Shown here: in pieces, positions 16,928-25,682 of the stretch
Position numbering within the stretch: the stretch's first letter is position 1
Layout of the letters: each line of letters opens with the position of its first letter
Assembly (NCBI RefSeq): GCF_036181745.1
Contig: NZ_CP108080.1
Coordinates: 5,645,501-5,709,500, forward strand
DNA from: Streptomyces sp. NBC_00259
GTDB taxonomy: Bacteria > Actinomycetota > Actinomycetes > Streptomycetales > Streptomycetaceae
DNA length: 64,000 bases
Direction of reading: 5' to 3'
Position numbers and translations under genes: made by a program
The notes under the pieces: model-generated
Seen by the model: only the letters and a program-made list of their open reading frames with translations
Told to the model about the DNA's origin: nothing
Database searches by the model: none

Positions 16928-17677
16928 ATGAGCGGAACAGGACGTACGGAAAGCGGCCACGGCCGGCGCGGCAGCGTGCTGTCGGGGCTGGCCGTGGCTG
17001 TGGGCTGTGTGCTCTTCCTCGGTGGGTTCGTCTGGGGGGCACTGATCTACCAGCCGTACACGGTGCCCACCGACTCGATGTCCCCGACCGTGAAGCCCGG
17101 CGACCGGGTGCTGGCACAGCGGATCGACGGTTCCGAGGTGCGGCGCGGTGATGTCGTCGTCTTCACCGACAAGGTGTGGGGCGACGCCCCGATGGTGAAG
17201 CGGGTGGTCGGCGTCGGCGGCGACAAGATCGCGTGCTGCGATGCCGGCGGCCGGATGAGCGTCGACGGACAAGCGGTCGAAGAACCGTATCTGCGGGGCG
17301 AGGGGCCGGCCTCGCCGACCGGATTCACCGTCACCGTGCCCAAGGGGCACCTCTTCCTCCTCGGCGACGAGCGCATGGGCTCCCTGGACTCCCGTTCGCA
17401 TCTGCAGGACACGGCGCAGGGCTCCGTGCCGCGTGAGGCCGTCAGCGCCCGGCTGGACGCCGTCGCCTGGCCGATGGAGGGGCTGGTGGAGCGACCGCGG
17501 AGCTTCGCGGAGCTGCCCGGCGGGATCTCGCAGCCAGGGCCCATCCGGCTGGTGATCGGGGCCGTGGTGATCGGCGCCGTGCTGATCCTGGGCGGCGCTG
17601 CGTACGGGCCGCTCGCGCGGGCGCTCGGCCGCGGGAAGAAGCCCGCCGCCCGCAGCAGGGTCACCGCGGGTGTCTGA
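16928..17677 (+). CDS. sipZ: Type I signal peptidase (SipZ-like)
   Basis: This 249-residue, most divergent sip paralogue has TM at about 16-38, box B VPTDSM with Ser50, box D KRVVGVGGDKI with Lys91, box E variant GDERMGSLDS (Glu instead of the usual His), and a C-terminal TM (LVIGAVVIGAVLILGGAAYG) before a basic tail. ATG 16928 is chosen over the in-frame GTG 16913, which itself forms part of the GGGGAG ribosome binding site. The stop overlaps the GTG of the Nudix gene, so the two are coupled. Confidence 0.9.
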   Translation: MSGTGRTESGHGRRGSVLSGLAVAVGCVLFLGGFVWGALIYQPYTVPTDSMSPTVKPGDRVLAQRIDGSEVRRGDVVVFTDKVWGDAPMVKRVVGVGGDKIACCDAGGRMSVDGQAVEEPYLRGEGPASPTGFTVTVPKGHLFLLGDERMGSLDSRSHLQDTAQGSVPREAVSARLDAVAWPMEGLVERPRSFAELPGGISQPGPIRLVIGAVVIGAVLILGGAAYGPLARALGRGKKPAARSRVTAGV

Positions 17678-18209
17678 GGAGCAGCGGGAGGGCCCTGCCT
17701 CCCGTGACGCCAGGGGTGAGCCCGGGCGGGAGCTGCGCCGGGTCGCCCGGGTGGTGCTCCTCGATCCCCGGGACCGCATTCTTCTGCTGCACGGCTTCGA
17801 GCCGGACGATCCGGCCGACGACTGGTGGTTCACGCCCGGTGGCGGGGTCGAGGGCGCGGAGACCCGCGCGGAGGCCGCGCTGCGCGAGGTGGCCGAGGAG
17901 ACGGGAATCACAGACGTCGAGCTGGGGCCGGTGATCTGGCAGCGCGAGTGCTCGTTCCCGTTCGACGGGCGGCGCTGGGACCAGGACGAGTGGTACTACC
18001 TGGCACGTACCCGGCAGACGGCCACGAGCCTCACCGGCCTGACGTGGCTGGAGCGGCGCAGCGTAGCGGGCCTGAGGTGGTGGACCTCCGCCGAACTGTC
18101 GGCGGCGCGTGAGACGGTGTACCCGACCAGACTCGCCGAGCTGCTGCGCACGCTGCTCGTCGAGGGTCCTCCGAGTGCACCGGTGGTTCTGGCCCGGGAA
18201 ATCGTCTAG
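17670..18209 (+). CDS. Nudix hydrolase
   Basis: This 179-residue protein has a complete Nudix box (G-5x-E-7x-REVAEETGI) in GGGVEGAETRAEAALREVAEETGI at about residues 58-80. The first strands (RRVARVVLLDPRDRILLLHGFEPDD) are typical of the fold. It hydrolyses a nucleoside diphosphate linked to some moiety; the substrate is unknown. GTG 17670 overlaps sipZ by 8 bp. A long position-specific link to sip genes is seen in actinomycetes, but no functional link is known. Confidence 0.9.
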   Translation: MSEEQREGPASRDARGEPGRELRRVARVVLLDPRDRILLLHGFEPDDPADDWWFTPGGGVEGAETRAEAALREVAEETGITDVELGPVIWQRECSFPFDGRRWDQDEWYYLARTRQTATSLTGLTWLERRSVAGLRWWTSAELSAARETVYPTRLAELLRTLLVEGPPSAPVVLAREIV

Positions 18210-18264
18210 GGACGTACGGGGCTGGCGCACAATAGGGGGACGCACGGCTGAAGGGGAACATGCC

Positions 18265-18573
18265 ATGAGCGCCGAGGACCTCGAGAAGTACGAGACCGAG
18301 ATGGAGCTGAAGCTCTACCGGGAGTACCGCGACGTCGTCGGTCTGTTCAAATACGTGATCGAGACCGAGCGTCGTTTCTATCTCACCAACGACTACGAGA
18401 TGCAGGTGCACTCGGTGCAGGGTGAGGTCTTCTTCGAGGTCTCGATGGCGGATGCCTGGGTCTGGGACATGTACAGGCCGGCCAGGTTCGTCAAGCAGGT
18501 CCGGGTGCTCACGTTCAAGGACGTGAACATCGAGGAGCTGAACAAGAGCGACCTGGAGCTTCCGGGAGGCTGA
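18265..18573 (+). CDS. DUF2469 family conserved protein
   Basis: This 102-residue protein is highly conserved in actinobacteria: acidic N-terminal helix MSAEDLEKYETEMELKLYRE, then FKYVIETERRFYLTNDYEM and WVWDMYRPARFVKQVRVLTFKDVN. No catalytic motif is recognised and its function is unknown. ATG 18265 is preceded by AAGGGG. Its strong conservation and fixed place before yraN suggest a housekeeping role. Confidence 0.92.
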   Translation: MSAEDLEKYETEMELKLYREYRDVVGLFKYVIETERRFYLTNDYEMQVHSVQGEVFFEVSMADAWVWDMYRPARFVKQVRVLTFKDVNIEELNKSDLELPGG

Positions 18574-18657
18574 GCCTTCGCACTCCCGCCGGGTGACGCG
18601 GGTGAGGGCTGAGCGGTGTGTGGAGGCTGAGCCGTCTCGCTCGTGTGGGTGACGGAG

Positions 18658-18684
18658 TTATCCACAATCGGTCGGTTGTCCACC
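18658..18684 (+). promoter_or_regulatory. Pair of DnaA-box-like 9-mers upstream of yraN-comM-dprA
   Basis: TTATCCACA (18658-18666) and TTGTCCACC (18676-18684) lie in direct orientation, start-to-start 18 bp, separated by ATCGGTCGG. The Streptomyces DnaA box is TTGTCCACA. The flanks GGGTGACG and AGATC are shared, in inverse orientation, with the element at 24464-24505. Confidence 0.55.
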
Positions 18685-18740
18685 AAGATCCATTCGCTCG
18701 GTCCGCGCGCGGCACAGTCGGTGCCGGAGGTGGTGCCGAG

Positions 18741-19121
18741 ATGAACGCGACGGGGGCACTGGGGCGGTACGGCGAGGAGCTGGCGGCCCGCCGGCTCGCC
18801 GAAGCCGGAATGGCCGTTCTGGCACGGAACTGGCGGTGCGGGCGGACCGGCGAGATCGACATCGTCGCCCGGGACGGCGAGACGATGGTCGTCTGCGAGG
18901 TCAAGACCCGCAGAGGCGGGCCAGGAGGGCGGGAGCCCTTCGAGCACTCGATGGCAGCGATCACACCCGCCAAGGCGGACCGGCTCAGACAGCTGGCGGC
19001 CTGCTGGCTGGAGCGGTACGGCGGACCACCACCCCCGGGCGGCGTGCGGATCGATCTGATCGGGGTGGTCCTGCCCCGGCGCGGCGCGCCCCAGGTCGAG
19101 CATGCGCAGGGGGTGGCCTGA
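18741..19121 (+). CDS. yraN: YraN/UPF0102 family putative endonuclease
   Basis: This 126-residue protein of the restriction-endonuclease-like fold starts ATGALGRYGEELAARRLAEAGM. The catalytic core is visible as GEIDIVARDG and VVCEVKTRRG (the E-x-D...E-x-K pattern). Family members associate with DNA processing, but the activity is poorly defined. The ATG at 18741 follows GGTGCCGAG. TGA overlaps the comM ATG, so yraN-comM-dprA form an operon, as in many bacteria. Confidence 0.9.
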   Translation: MNATGALGRYGEELAARRLAEAGMAVLARNWRCGRTGEIDIVARDGETMVVCEVKTRRGGPGGREPFEHSMAAITPAKADRLRQLAACWLERYGGPPPPGGVRIDLIGVVLPRRGAPQVEHAQGVA

Positions 19122-20746
19122 TGGGATTCGCGCGTACGTGCTCGGTGGCGCTCGTGGGCGTCGAGGGCGTCGTCGTCGAGGTCCAGGCCGACCTGGAGCC
19201 GGGGGTGGCGGCCTTCACCCTGGTCGGACTGCCCGACAAGAGCCTGGTGGAGAGCCGGGACCGGGTCAGGGCGGCCGTCGTCAACTCGGACGCGGAATGG
19301 CCGCAGAAGAAGCTCACGGTCGGCCTCAGCCCCGCCTCCGTGCCCAAGAGCGGCAGCGGCTTCGATCTCGCCGTCGCCTGCGCGGTGCTGGGAGCGGCGG
19401 AGCGTATCGACCCGAGGGCGATCGCCGATCTGGTGCTCGTCGGCGAGCTCGGTCTCGACGGCAGGGTGCGGCCCGTGCGCGGGGTGCTTCCCGCGGTCCT
19501 CGCCGCGGCCGAGGCCGGCTACGAGCAGGTGGTCGTTCCGGAGCGGACCGCCGGCGAGGCCTCGCTCGTGCCCGGCGTCTCGGTCCTCGGGGTGCGGAGC
19601 CTGCGCCAGCTCATCGCCGTGCTCAATGACGAGCCCGTGCCCGAGGAGGAGCCCGACGGCGCGGGCCGGCCGGACGCCATGCTGGCCGGACTGATGGTGC
19701 CCGGCGCCGGGGTCGGCACGGGGCTCGCCGCCGGAGCGGGTCGCGGCGAGGGGCCCTGGCCCGACCTCGCGGACGTGGCCGGGCAGTATGTCGCGCGCAC
19801 CGCTCTGGAGGTCGCGGCGGCCGGGAGCCACCACCTGCTGCTCCAGGGACCGCCGGGCGCCGGCAAGACCATGCTGGCGGAGCGGCTGCCGGCCGTGCTG
19901 CCGCCGCTGACCCGGCAGGAGTCCCTGGAGGTCACCGCCGTCCATTCGGTCGCGGGCATCCTGCCGCCCGGCGAGCCCCTGGTGCGTACGCCGCCGTACT
20001 GCGCCCCGCACCATTCGGCGACGATGCAGTCCCTCGTCGGCGGCGGCCAGGGTCTGGCGAGACCCGGAGCGGTGTCCCTGGCGCACCGCGGTGTCCTGTT
20101 CCTCGACGAGGCCCCCGAGTTCTCCGGCAAGGCGCTCGACGCGCTCCGCCAGCCGCTCGAATCCGGGCATGTGGTCGTCGCGCGCAGCGCGGGAGTGGTC
20201 CGGCTGCCCGCCCGCTTCCTCATGGTGCTGGCGGCCAACCCCTGCCCCTGTGGCCGGCACACCCTGCACGGCTCCGGATGCGACTGCCCCGCCTCGCTGA
20301 TCCGGCGCTACCAGGCCCGGCTGTCCGGACCCCTGCTCGACCGGGTCGACCTGCGCGTCCAGGTGGAGCCGGTCAACCGGGCAGACCTGATGGGACAGGG
20401 CGCACGAGGGGAAACCTCCGCGGCCGTCGCCGCCCGGGTCGGCGAGGCGAGAGCCAGAGCGGCCGACCGGCTCGACGGCACACCGTGGAGCGTCAACAGC
20501 GAGGTGCCCGGGCACGAGCTGCGTACCCGCTGGCAGGTGGCCCCGGGCGCGCTCGCCGCGGCCGAGCGGGACATGGAGCGGGGGCTGCTCACCGCCCGTG
20601 GCCTGGACCGCGTGCTCCGCGTGGCCTGGACGATCGCCGACCTCGCGGGCCGCGCCCGGCCCACCGCCCAGGACGTGGACCTGGCCCTGGAACTGCGCAC
20701 GGGCATCGCCAGGGGCGTCCCGGTGGGCATCGGAGCCGAGCGGTGA
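19121..20746 (+). CDS. comM: ComM/YifB family Mg-chelatase-like AAA ATPase
   Basis: This 541-residue protein has an N-terminal ChlI-like/Lon-like fold (GVEGVVVEVQADLEPGVAAFTLVGLPD), Walker A GPPGAGKT (about 243-250), Walker B VLFLDEAPEF, the zinc-finger-like CPCGRH...CDC segment and a C-terminal Mg-chelatase lid. In Vibrio ComM is a branch-migration helicase that extends recombination during transformation; that role is inferred here. It overlaps yraN by 1 bp and precedes dprA by 28 bp. Confidence 0.93.
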   Translation: MGFARTCSVALVGVEGVVVEVQADLEPGVAAFTLVGLPDKSLVESRDRVRAAVVNSDAEWPQKKLTVGLSPASVPKSGSGFDLAVACAVLGAAERIDPRAIADLVLVGELGLDGRVRPVRGVLPAVLAAAEAGYEQVVVPERTAGEASLVPGVSVLGVRSLRQLIAVLNDEPVPEEEPDGAGRPDAMLAGLMVPGAGVGTGLAAGAGRGEGPWPDLADVAGQYVARTALEVAAAGSHHLLLQGPPGAGKTMLAERLPAVLPPLTRQESLEVTAVHSVAGILPPGEPLVRTPPYCAPHHSATMQSLVGGGQGLARPGAVSLAHRGVLFLDEAPEFSGKALDALRQPLESGHVVVARSAGVVRLPARFLMVLAANPCPCGRHTLHGSGCDCPASLIRRYQARLSGPLLDRVDLRVQVEPVNRADLMGQGARGETSAAVAARVGEARARAADRLDGTPWSVNSEVPGHELRTRWQVAPGALAAAERDMERGLLTARGLDRVLRVAWTIADLAGRARPTAQDVDLALELRTGIARGVPVGIGAER

Positions 20747-20774
20747 GCGGGAGCGCGTGGCCGGAGGGCGGGAC

Positions 20775-21941
20775 ATGACGGCGGGAGTGAGTGACGAGGA
20801 GCGGATGGCACGTGCGGCGTTGACGCGGGTCGTCGAACCGGGTGATGAGCGCGCGGGGAGGTGGCTCGCGCGCCATGGGGCCGTGGAGCTGATGGCACGG
20901 CTCACCGCTCCGGCGCTGCCCGAAGGCACGCTGCCGGGAGCGGGGGAGCGGCGCGTCGAGGGCTATCGGATCCGGGCGGCGGCGGCCTGCCCGGAGCGCG
21001 ACCTCGACACGGTGGCGGCGGCCGGCGGCCGTTTCCTCTGCCCGGGCGACCCGGAATGGCCGGGACAGCTGGACGACCTGGGGGAGGCGAGACCGGTCGG
21101 GCTCTGGGTGCGGGGACGCCCCGACCTGCGGATATGGGCGCTGCGTTCGGTCGCGGTGGTGGGCGCCAGAGCCTGCACCCCGTACGGCGCCCATATCGCC
21201 TCGAGCCTCGGCACGGGCCTCGCCGAGCGCGGCTGGGTCGTCGTCTCCGGCGCGGCCCACGGGGTCGACGGCGCGGCCCACCGGGGTGCGCTGGCCGCGG
21301 GTGGTGCGACGGTCGCGGTGCTGGCCTGCGGTGTCGACGTCGTCTATCCACGGGCCCATGCGGAGTTGGTCGGCCGCATCGTGGAACAGGGGCTGGTGAT
21401 CGCCGAGTTGCCGCCCGGCGCCCATCCGACCCGCGGCAGATTCGTGACGCGGAACAGGGTGATCGCGGCCCTGACCCGGGGCACGGTCGTCGTGGAGGCC
21501 GAATACCGGAGCGGTTCGCTGGTCACCGCCCGCGCCGCGCAGCGCCTCGGCCGCTTCACCATGGGCGTCCCGGGCCCGGTGACCAGCGGACTCTCCGCGG
21601 GAGTGCATGAACTGCTGCGGGCGGAGGCCGTGCTGGTCACCGACGCCGACGAAGTGGTCGAGCTGGTCGGCGACATCGGGGACCTCGCCCCGGCGCGCCG
21701 GGGACCCGTGCTCCCGAGGGACCTTCTCCGCCCCGGCTGCGCACGGATCCTGGACGCCCTCCCGGCCAGAGGCGCCCTCGGCGGGCCCGATCTCGCCCGG
21801 CGGGCCGGGACCACACCCGACGAGGCGCTCGCCAGGCTGTACGAACTGCACTCGCTGGGTTTCGTCGAACGGCACGGCGATCACTGGCAGTTGGCGACGG
21901 CCGCGACACCGGGGTCGAACGCACGGCGAGGCGGTACTTGA
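20775..21941 (+). CDS. dprA: DNA-processing protein DprA
   Basis: This 388-residue protein loads RecA on incoming single-stranded DNA in transformable bacteria. The Rossmann DprA core is clear: VVGARACTPYG, GLAERGWVVVSGAAHGVDGAAHRGAL, and FVTRNRVIAALTRGTVVVEAEYRSGSL with the conserved G-S-x-x-T-A-R-x-A that follows. A C-terminal winged-helix-like region (GPDLARRAGTTPDEALARLYELHSLG) is present. ATG 20775 is used with GGAGGGCGGG upstream. Natural transformation is not established in Streptomyces. Confidence 0.93.
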   Translation: MTAGVSDEERMARAALTRVVEPGDERAGRWLARHGAVELMARLTAPALPEGTLPGAGERRVEGYRIRAAAACPERDLDTVAAAGGRFLCPGDPEWPGQLDDLGEARPVGLWVRGRPDLRIWALRSVAVVGARACTPYGAHIASSLGTGLAERGWVVVSGAAHGVDGAAHRGALAAGGATVAVLACGVDVVYPRAHAELVGRIVEQGLVIAELPPGAHPTRGRFVTRNRVIAALTRGTVVVEAEYRSGSLVTARAAQRLGRFTMGVPGPVTSGLSAGVHELLRAEAVLVTDADEVVELVGDIGDLAPARRGPVLPRDLLRPGCARILDALPARGALGGPDLARRAGTTPDEALARLYELHSLGFVERHGDHWQLATAATPGSNARRGGT

Positions 21942-22196
21942 CCTGGCGCATTCGGGTGAAAAGGTGATGCCGATGACCCTCGCGGCCCACTCGGTGACAC
22001 CGGGAGGGCCGGCGCGTTCGGCGTCGGCCCTCGTTCGAAGGTGTGGCCGACGGTACATACCCGCGGAGGCGCGATACGCCGCTGTTCGCGCACCGCAATC
22101 CTTCAGTCACGCTACGCTCACCAGGTTCACCGCCCAGCCATCGGCACAGACAACCCGTCCCTACACACTCCACAGCAGAACGGCTCAAGGCAACGC

Positions 22197-23033
22197 ATGC
22201 CCCAGCACACCTCCGGGTCTGACCACGCGGCAGTGCCCCCCGCCGCCCGTGGCACCGTGCGGCCGCCCGCGCCGTCGTCGCTCGAAGAGCTGTGGCGGTC
22301 CTACAAGACCACGGGCGACGGCAGGTTGCGGGAGCAGCTGATCCTGCACTACTCACCGCTGGTGAAGTACGTCGCGGGCCGGGTGAGCGTCGGGCTGCCG
22401 TCCAACGTCGAGCAGGCGGACTTCGTCTCCTCCGGAGTCTTCGGCCTCATCGACGCGATCGAGAAGTTCGACATCGAGCGCTCGATCAAGTTCGAGACGT
22501 ACGCGATCACCCGCATCCGGGGCGCCATGATCGACGAACTCCGGGCGCTGGACTGGATCCCCCGATCCGTGCGGCAGAAGGCGCGCAATGTGGAGCGCGC
22601 CTACGCCACGCTGGAGGCGCAACTGCGGCGGACCCCCTCGGAGGGCGAGGTCGCCTCGGAGATGGGCATCTCGCTGGAGGAACTGCACTCCGTCTTCAGC
22701 CAGTTGTCCCTGGCGAACGTCGTGGCGCTGGAAGAGCTGCTCCACGTCGGCGGCGAGGGCGGCGACCGGCTCAGTCTGATGGACACGCTGGAGGACACCG
22801 CTGCCGACGACCCGGTCGAGGTCGCCGAGGGCCGCGAGCTGCGCCGGCTGCTCGCCCGCGCCATCAACACCCTCCCCGACCGTGAGAAGACCGTCGTCAC
22901 CCTCTACTACTACGAGGGCCTCACCCTGGCCGAGATCGGCAACGTCCTGGGCGTCACCGAGAGCCGGGTCAGTCAGATCCACACCAAGTCGGTGCTGCAG
23001 CTCAGGGCGAAGCTGGCCGACGTCGGCCGATGA
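22197..23033 (+). CDS. whiG: Sporulation RNA polymerase sigma factor WhiG
   Basis: This 278-residue sigma-28/FliA-class factor controls the aerial hypha-to-spore commitment (whiI, whiH). Region 2 reads LVKYVAGRVSVGLP... and FGLIDAIEKFDIERSIKFETYAITRIRGAMIDELRALDWIPRSVR. Region 3 reads PSEGEVASEMGISLEELHS, and region 4 reads LPDREKTVVTLYYYEGLTLAEIGNVLGVTESRVSQIHTK. It ends LRAKLADVGR. Known control in S. coelicolor is by anti-sigma RsiG with c-di-GMP. ATG 22197 follows AAGG. A 255-bp upstream region probably holds its promoter; no A/T-rich box is certain. Confidence 0.96.
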   Translation: MPQHTSGSDHAAVPPAARGTVRPPAPSSLEELWRSYKTTGDGRLREQLILHYSPLVKYVAGRVSVGLPSNVEQADFVSSGVFGLIDAIEKFDIERSIKFETYAITRIRGAMIDELRALDWIPRSVRQKARNVERAYATLEAQLRRTPSEGEVASEMGISLEELHSVFSQLSLANVVALEELLHVGGEGGDRLSLMDTLEDTAADDPVEVAEGRELRRLLARAINTLPDREKTVVTLYYYEGLTLAEIGNVLGVTESRVSQIHTKSVLQLRAKLADVGR

Positions 23034-23104
23034 CGCCCTGCGCGACGCCGGGGAGTCCTTCCCTGCCCCACCCCCGGATGGCGCCCCGGTCGTAGAGTAG
23101 GCGC

Positions 23105-23689
23105 GTGCCCAGGATTCGAGCGGCCTCCGTGGCCGAGCACCGGACCATGCAGCGAGGCGCCCTGCTGGACGCCGCGCGTTCCCTGCTGTCCGAAGGTGGT
23201 ACGGAGGCGCTGACCTTCCCCGCCCTCGCCGAGCGCACGGGCCTCGCCAGGTCCTCGGTGTACGAGTACTTCCGCTCCCGCGCCGCGGTCGTCGAAGAGC
23301 TCTGCGCCGTCGACTTCCCGGTCTGGGCGGCCGAGGTCGAGGCCGCCATGGAGGGGGCCGAGACGCCCGAGGGCAAGGTCGAGGCGTATGTGCGCCAGCA
23401 GCTGGAACTGGTCGGCGACCGGCGCCACCGGGCCGTCGTCGCGATCTCCGCGAGCGAGCTGGACGACGGCGCCAGGGAGAAGATCCGCGCAGCGCACGGC
23501 GGGCTCGTCGCGATGATCGTGGAGGCGCTCGGGGAACTGGGCCATCAGCAGCCGCGGTTGGCCGCCATGCTCCTCCAGGGCGTCGTGGACGCCGCGGTCC
23601 GGCGCATCGAGCTCGGTGCGGCCGAGGACCCCTCCGCCATCTCCGAGGCCGCGGTCTCGATGGCGCTGCGTGGCGTCCTGGGCGACTGA
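23105..23689 (+). CDS. TetR family transcriptional regulator
   Basis: This 194-residue protein has an N-terminal helix-turn-helix in TFPALAERTGLARSSVYEYFRSRAAVVEEL, preceded by QRGALLDAARSLLSEGGTEALT. The ligand domain (helices AEVEAAMEGAETPEGKVEAYVRQQLELVGD) is alanine/glutamate-rich. GTG 23105 is the start. It converges on the M23 peptidase and follows whiG by 71 bp. Its target and effector are unknown. Confidence 0.9.
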   Translation: MPRIRAASVAEHRTMQRGALLDAARSLLSEGGTEALTFPALAERTGLARSSVYEYFRSRAAVVEELCAVDFPVWAAEVEAAMEGAETPEGKVEAYVRQQLELVGDRRHRAVVAISASELDDGAREKIRAAHGGLVAMIVEALGELGHQQPRLAAMLLQGVVDAAVRRIELGAAEDPSAISEAAVSMALRGVLGD

Positions 23690-23690
23690 G

Positions 23691-24416
23691 CCTGCCCGTC
23701 CCACCCGCCCCAGCCGTCCCGGCCGCCACGCGGAGCTGATCCGTCCCGTCCGGACAGGCTCGCGGACGCCGCAGCGCCCTGTGCGACCAGGCCGCGGCCA
23801 CGGCGAGCACCAGTGCCTGGACCGGGTCCCCATCCGCCATGCCCGCCCGAGCCACGACCGCCGACGCCGCGGCCGGGCCGGCGGGAGCTCCGTGCGGCAC
23901 CGGCACCCCGAAGACGGGCAGCAGCCGGGACGGCCCCCGGCGCAGGGCCGCCGGAGGGAGCAACGACAGCGGGTCGAGGTACTGCTCGCCGCGGCGCAGA
24001 CCCCAGTGCAGACACCCCTGCGGGCAGTGCGAGGGCCCGTCCGCCAGAACGGCCACCACCTGGTTCTCGGCCACCTCGGTCCCCGGCGGGACCAGCGGGC
24101 GCACCGGCTCATAGGTGGTGCGCAGCGGAGGGTCACCCGTGCCCGTCAGGGCGATCGAGAGCACCCCGCGCCCTGCCACCGCCCCCGCGAAGGACACCCG
24201 CCCCGGCGCCGCCGCACGCACTTCCGTACCCGCAGGCGCCGCCAGGTCGACACCGCGGTGGCCCCGCCCATATGCCGAGGCCGGCGGCTCCCAGCCCCGG
24301 ACCACCGCGGGGCGCGGCGGACCCACCGGCCAGTCCGCCGCCCATGCCGCCCCACCCGGCAGCAGCACCAGCAGCACGGCCGCCAGCGCGATCGTCACGA
24401 CCCGTACGCGATTCAT
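23691..24416 (-). CDS. Secreted M23 family metallopeptidase, 3' end unresolved
   Basis: The protein starts with a signal peptide (MNRVRVVTIALAAVLLVLLPGGAAWA). A LytM/M23 domain follows: YGRGHRGVDLAAPAGTEVRAAAPGRVSFAG (H-x3-D ligand motif) and CPQGCLHWGLRRGEQYLDPLSLLP (H-x-G in place of the usual H-x-H). It probably hydrolyses or binds cell-wall peptide bridges. After about 215 residues the family match ends near a hydrophobic stretch ALVLAVAAAW. The frame then has no stop until 22353, antisense through tetR and whiG, so the true C terminus is unclear. A frameshift or lost stop is likely; the end given is where tetR begins. Confidence 0.65.
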
Positions 24417-24467
24417 GACTCAGACGGTCCCTCAAACCGCCCATCCACGCTGATCATGGTCCGGATC

Positions 24468-24494
24468 TGTGGACAACCGGCCGGTTGTGGACAG
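24468..24494 (-). promoter_or_regulatory. Second pair of DnaA-box-like 9-mers, upstream of rpsB and the M23 gene
   Basis: On the minus strand CTGTCCACA (24486-24494) and TTGTCCACA (24468-24476, exact consensus) are in direct orientation with the same 18-bp start-to-start spacing and a CGG-CGG-type spacer as at 18658. The larger shared element spans 24464-24505. It lies between the divergent M23 and rpsB genes. Confidence 0.6.
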
Positions 24495-24675
24495 CGCCGT
24501 CACCCGGCACCGCGGCGGTCCCGTACACTTCTTCTGGCGATCCGGGTCACCGGGTCGACTTCGCACGCCCCGCCACCACCCTCGTTCGCGGTCGGTGGCC
24601 GCGCTCCTCGGTCCCTTGTGGCACGGCGCGTCGGGGCGTCAGGACATAACCGAGAAAACTCAAGGAGATACGGCC

Positions 24676-25614
24676 ATGGCCGTCGTCACGATGCGGGAGC
24701 TGCTGGAGAGCGGCGTCCACTTCGGTCACCAGACCCGTCGCTGGAACCCGAAGATGAAGCGCTTCATCTTCACCGAGCGCAACGGCATCTACATCATCGA
24801 CCTGCTCCAGTCGCTGTCGTACATCGACCGCGCCTACGAGTTCGTCAAGGAGACCGTCGCCCACGGCGGCTCCATCATGTTCGTCGGTACCAAGAAGCAG
24901 GCGCAGGAAGCCATCGCCGAGCAGGCGACCCGCGTCGGCATGCCCTACGTCAACCAGCGCTGGCTCGGCGGCATGCTCACCAACTTCTCCACCGTCTACA
25001 AGCGCCTTCAGCGTCTGAAGGAGCTCGAGGCGATCGACTTCGAGGACGTGGCCGCCTCCGGCCTCACCAAGAAGGAGCTCCTGGTCCTCTCCCGCGAGAA
25101 GACCAAGCTGGAGAAGACCCTCGGTGGTATCCGCGAGATGCAGAAGGTGCCGAGCGCCGTCTGGATCGTCGACACCAAGAAGGAGCACATCGCCGTCGGT
25201 GAGGCGCGCAAGCTCCACATCCCGGTCGTCGCGATCCTCGACACCAACTGCGACCCCGACGAGGTCGACTACAAGATCCCGGGCAACGACGACGCGATCC
25301 GCTCCGTCACCCTGCTCACCCGCGTGATCGCCGACGCCGTCGCCGAGGGCCTCATCGCCCGCTCCGGCGTCGCGACCGGCGACTCGAAGCCGGGCGACAA
25401 GGCCGCGGGCGAGCCGCTGGCCGAGTGGGAGCGCGACCTGCTCGAGGGCGAGAAGAAGGCCGACGAGACCCCGGCCGACGAGACCCCGGCCGACGAGACC
25501 CCGGCCGCCGAGGGCACCCCGGCCGCCGAGGCCGAGAAGCCGGCCGAGGCTGCTGCCGAGGCCCCCGCCGAGGCTCCGGCCGAGGCTCCGGCTGCGGACG
25601 CCGAGCAGGCCTGA
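24676..25614 (+). CDS. rpsB: 30S ribosomal protein S2
   Basis: This 312-residue protein begins MAVVTMRELLESGVHFGHQTRRWNPKMKRFIF and contains WLGGMLTNFSTV and VAILDTNCDPDEVDYKIPGNDDAIRSV, all S2 signatures. The last 55 residues are a low-complexity Ala/Pro/Glu tail with tandem ADETP units (DNA repeat GCCGACGAGACCCCG) typical of actinomycetes. AAGGAG is at 24662-24667. It heads rpsB-tsf-pyrH-frr-cdsA. The 180-bp leader contains GC-rich inverted segments. Confidence 0.97.
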   Translation: MAVVTMRELLESGVHFGHQTRRWNPKMKRFIFTERNGIYIIDLLQSLSYIDRAYEFVKETVAHGGSIMFVGTKKQAQEAIAEQATRVGMPYVNQRWLGGMLTNFSTVYKRLQRLKELEAIDFEDVAASGLTKKELLVLSREKTKLEKTLGGIREMQKVPSAVWIVDTKKEHIAVGEARKLHIPVVAILDTNCDPDEVDYKIPGNDDAIRSVTLLTRVIADAVAEGLIARSGVATGDSKPGDKAAGEPLAEWERDLLEGEKKADETPADETPADETPAAEGTPAAEAEKPAEAAAEAPAEAPAEAPAADAEQA

Positions 25615-25633
25615 CACCCAGGTTCGGATGTTG

Positions 25634-25662
25634 ACGGCGGGGGCCCACGAAGCCCCCGCCGT
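25634..25662 (+). terminator. Intercistronic terminator or attenuator between rpsB and tsf
   Basis: An 11-bp perfect stem ACGGCGGGGGC / GCCCCCGCCGT with a 7-nt loop starts 20 bp after the rpsB stop. It probably reduces read-through into tsf. Confidence 0.7.
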
Positions 25663-25682
25663 TGACCCGTAGATCGTTCGAA

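Noticed and set aside
25468..25515. GCCGACGAGACCCCG tandem repeat considered as a CRISPR-like or mobile repeat
   Set aside because: It is in frame inside the low-complexity Ala/Glu/Pro tail of S2, common in actinomycetes.
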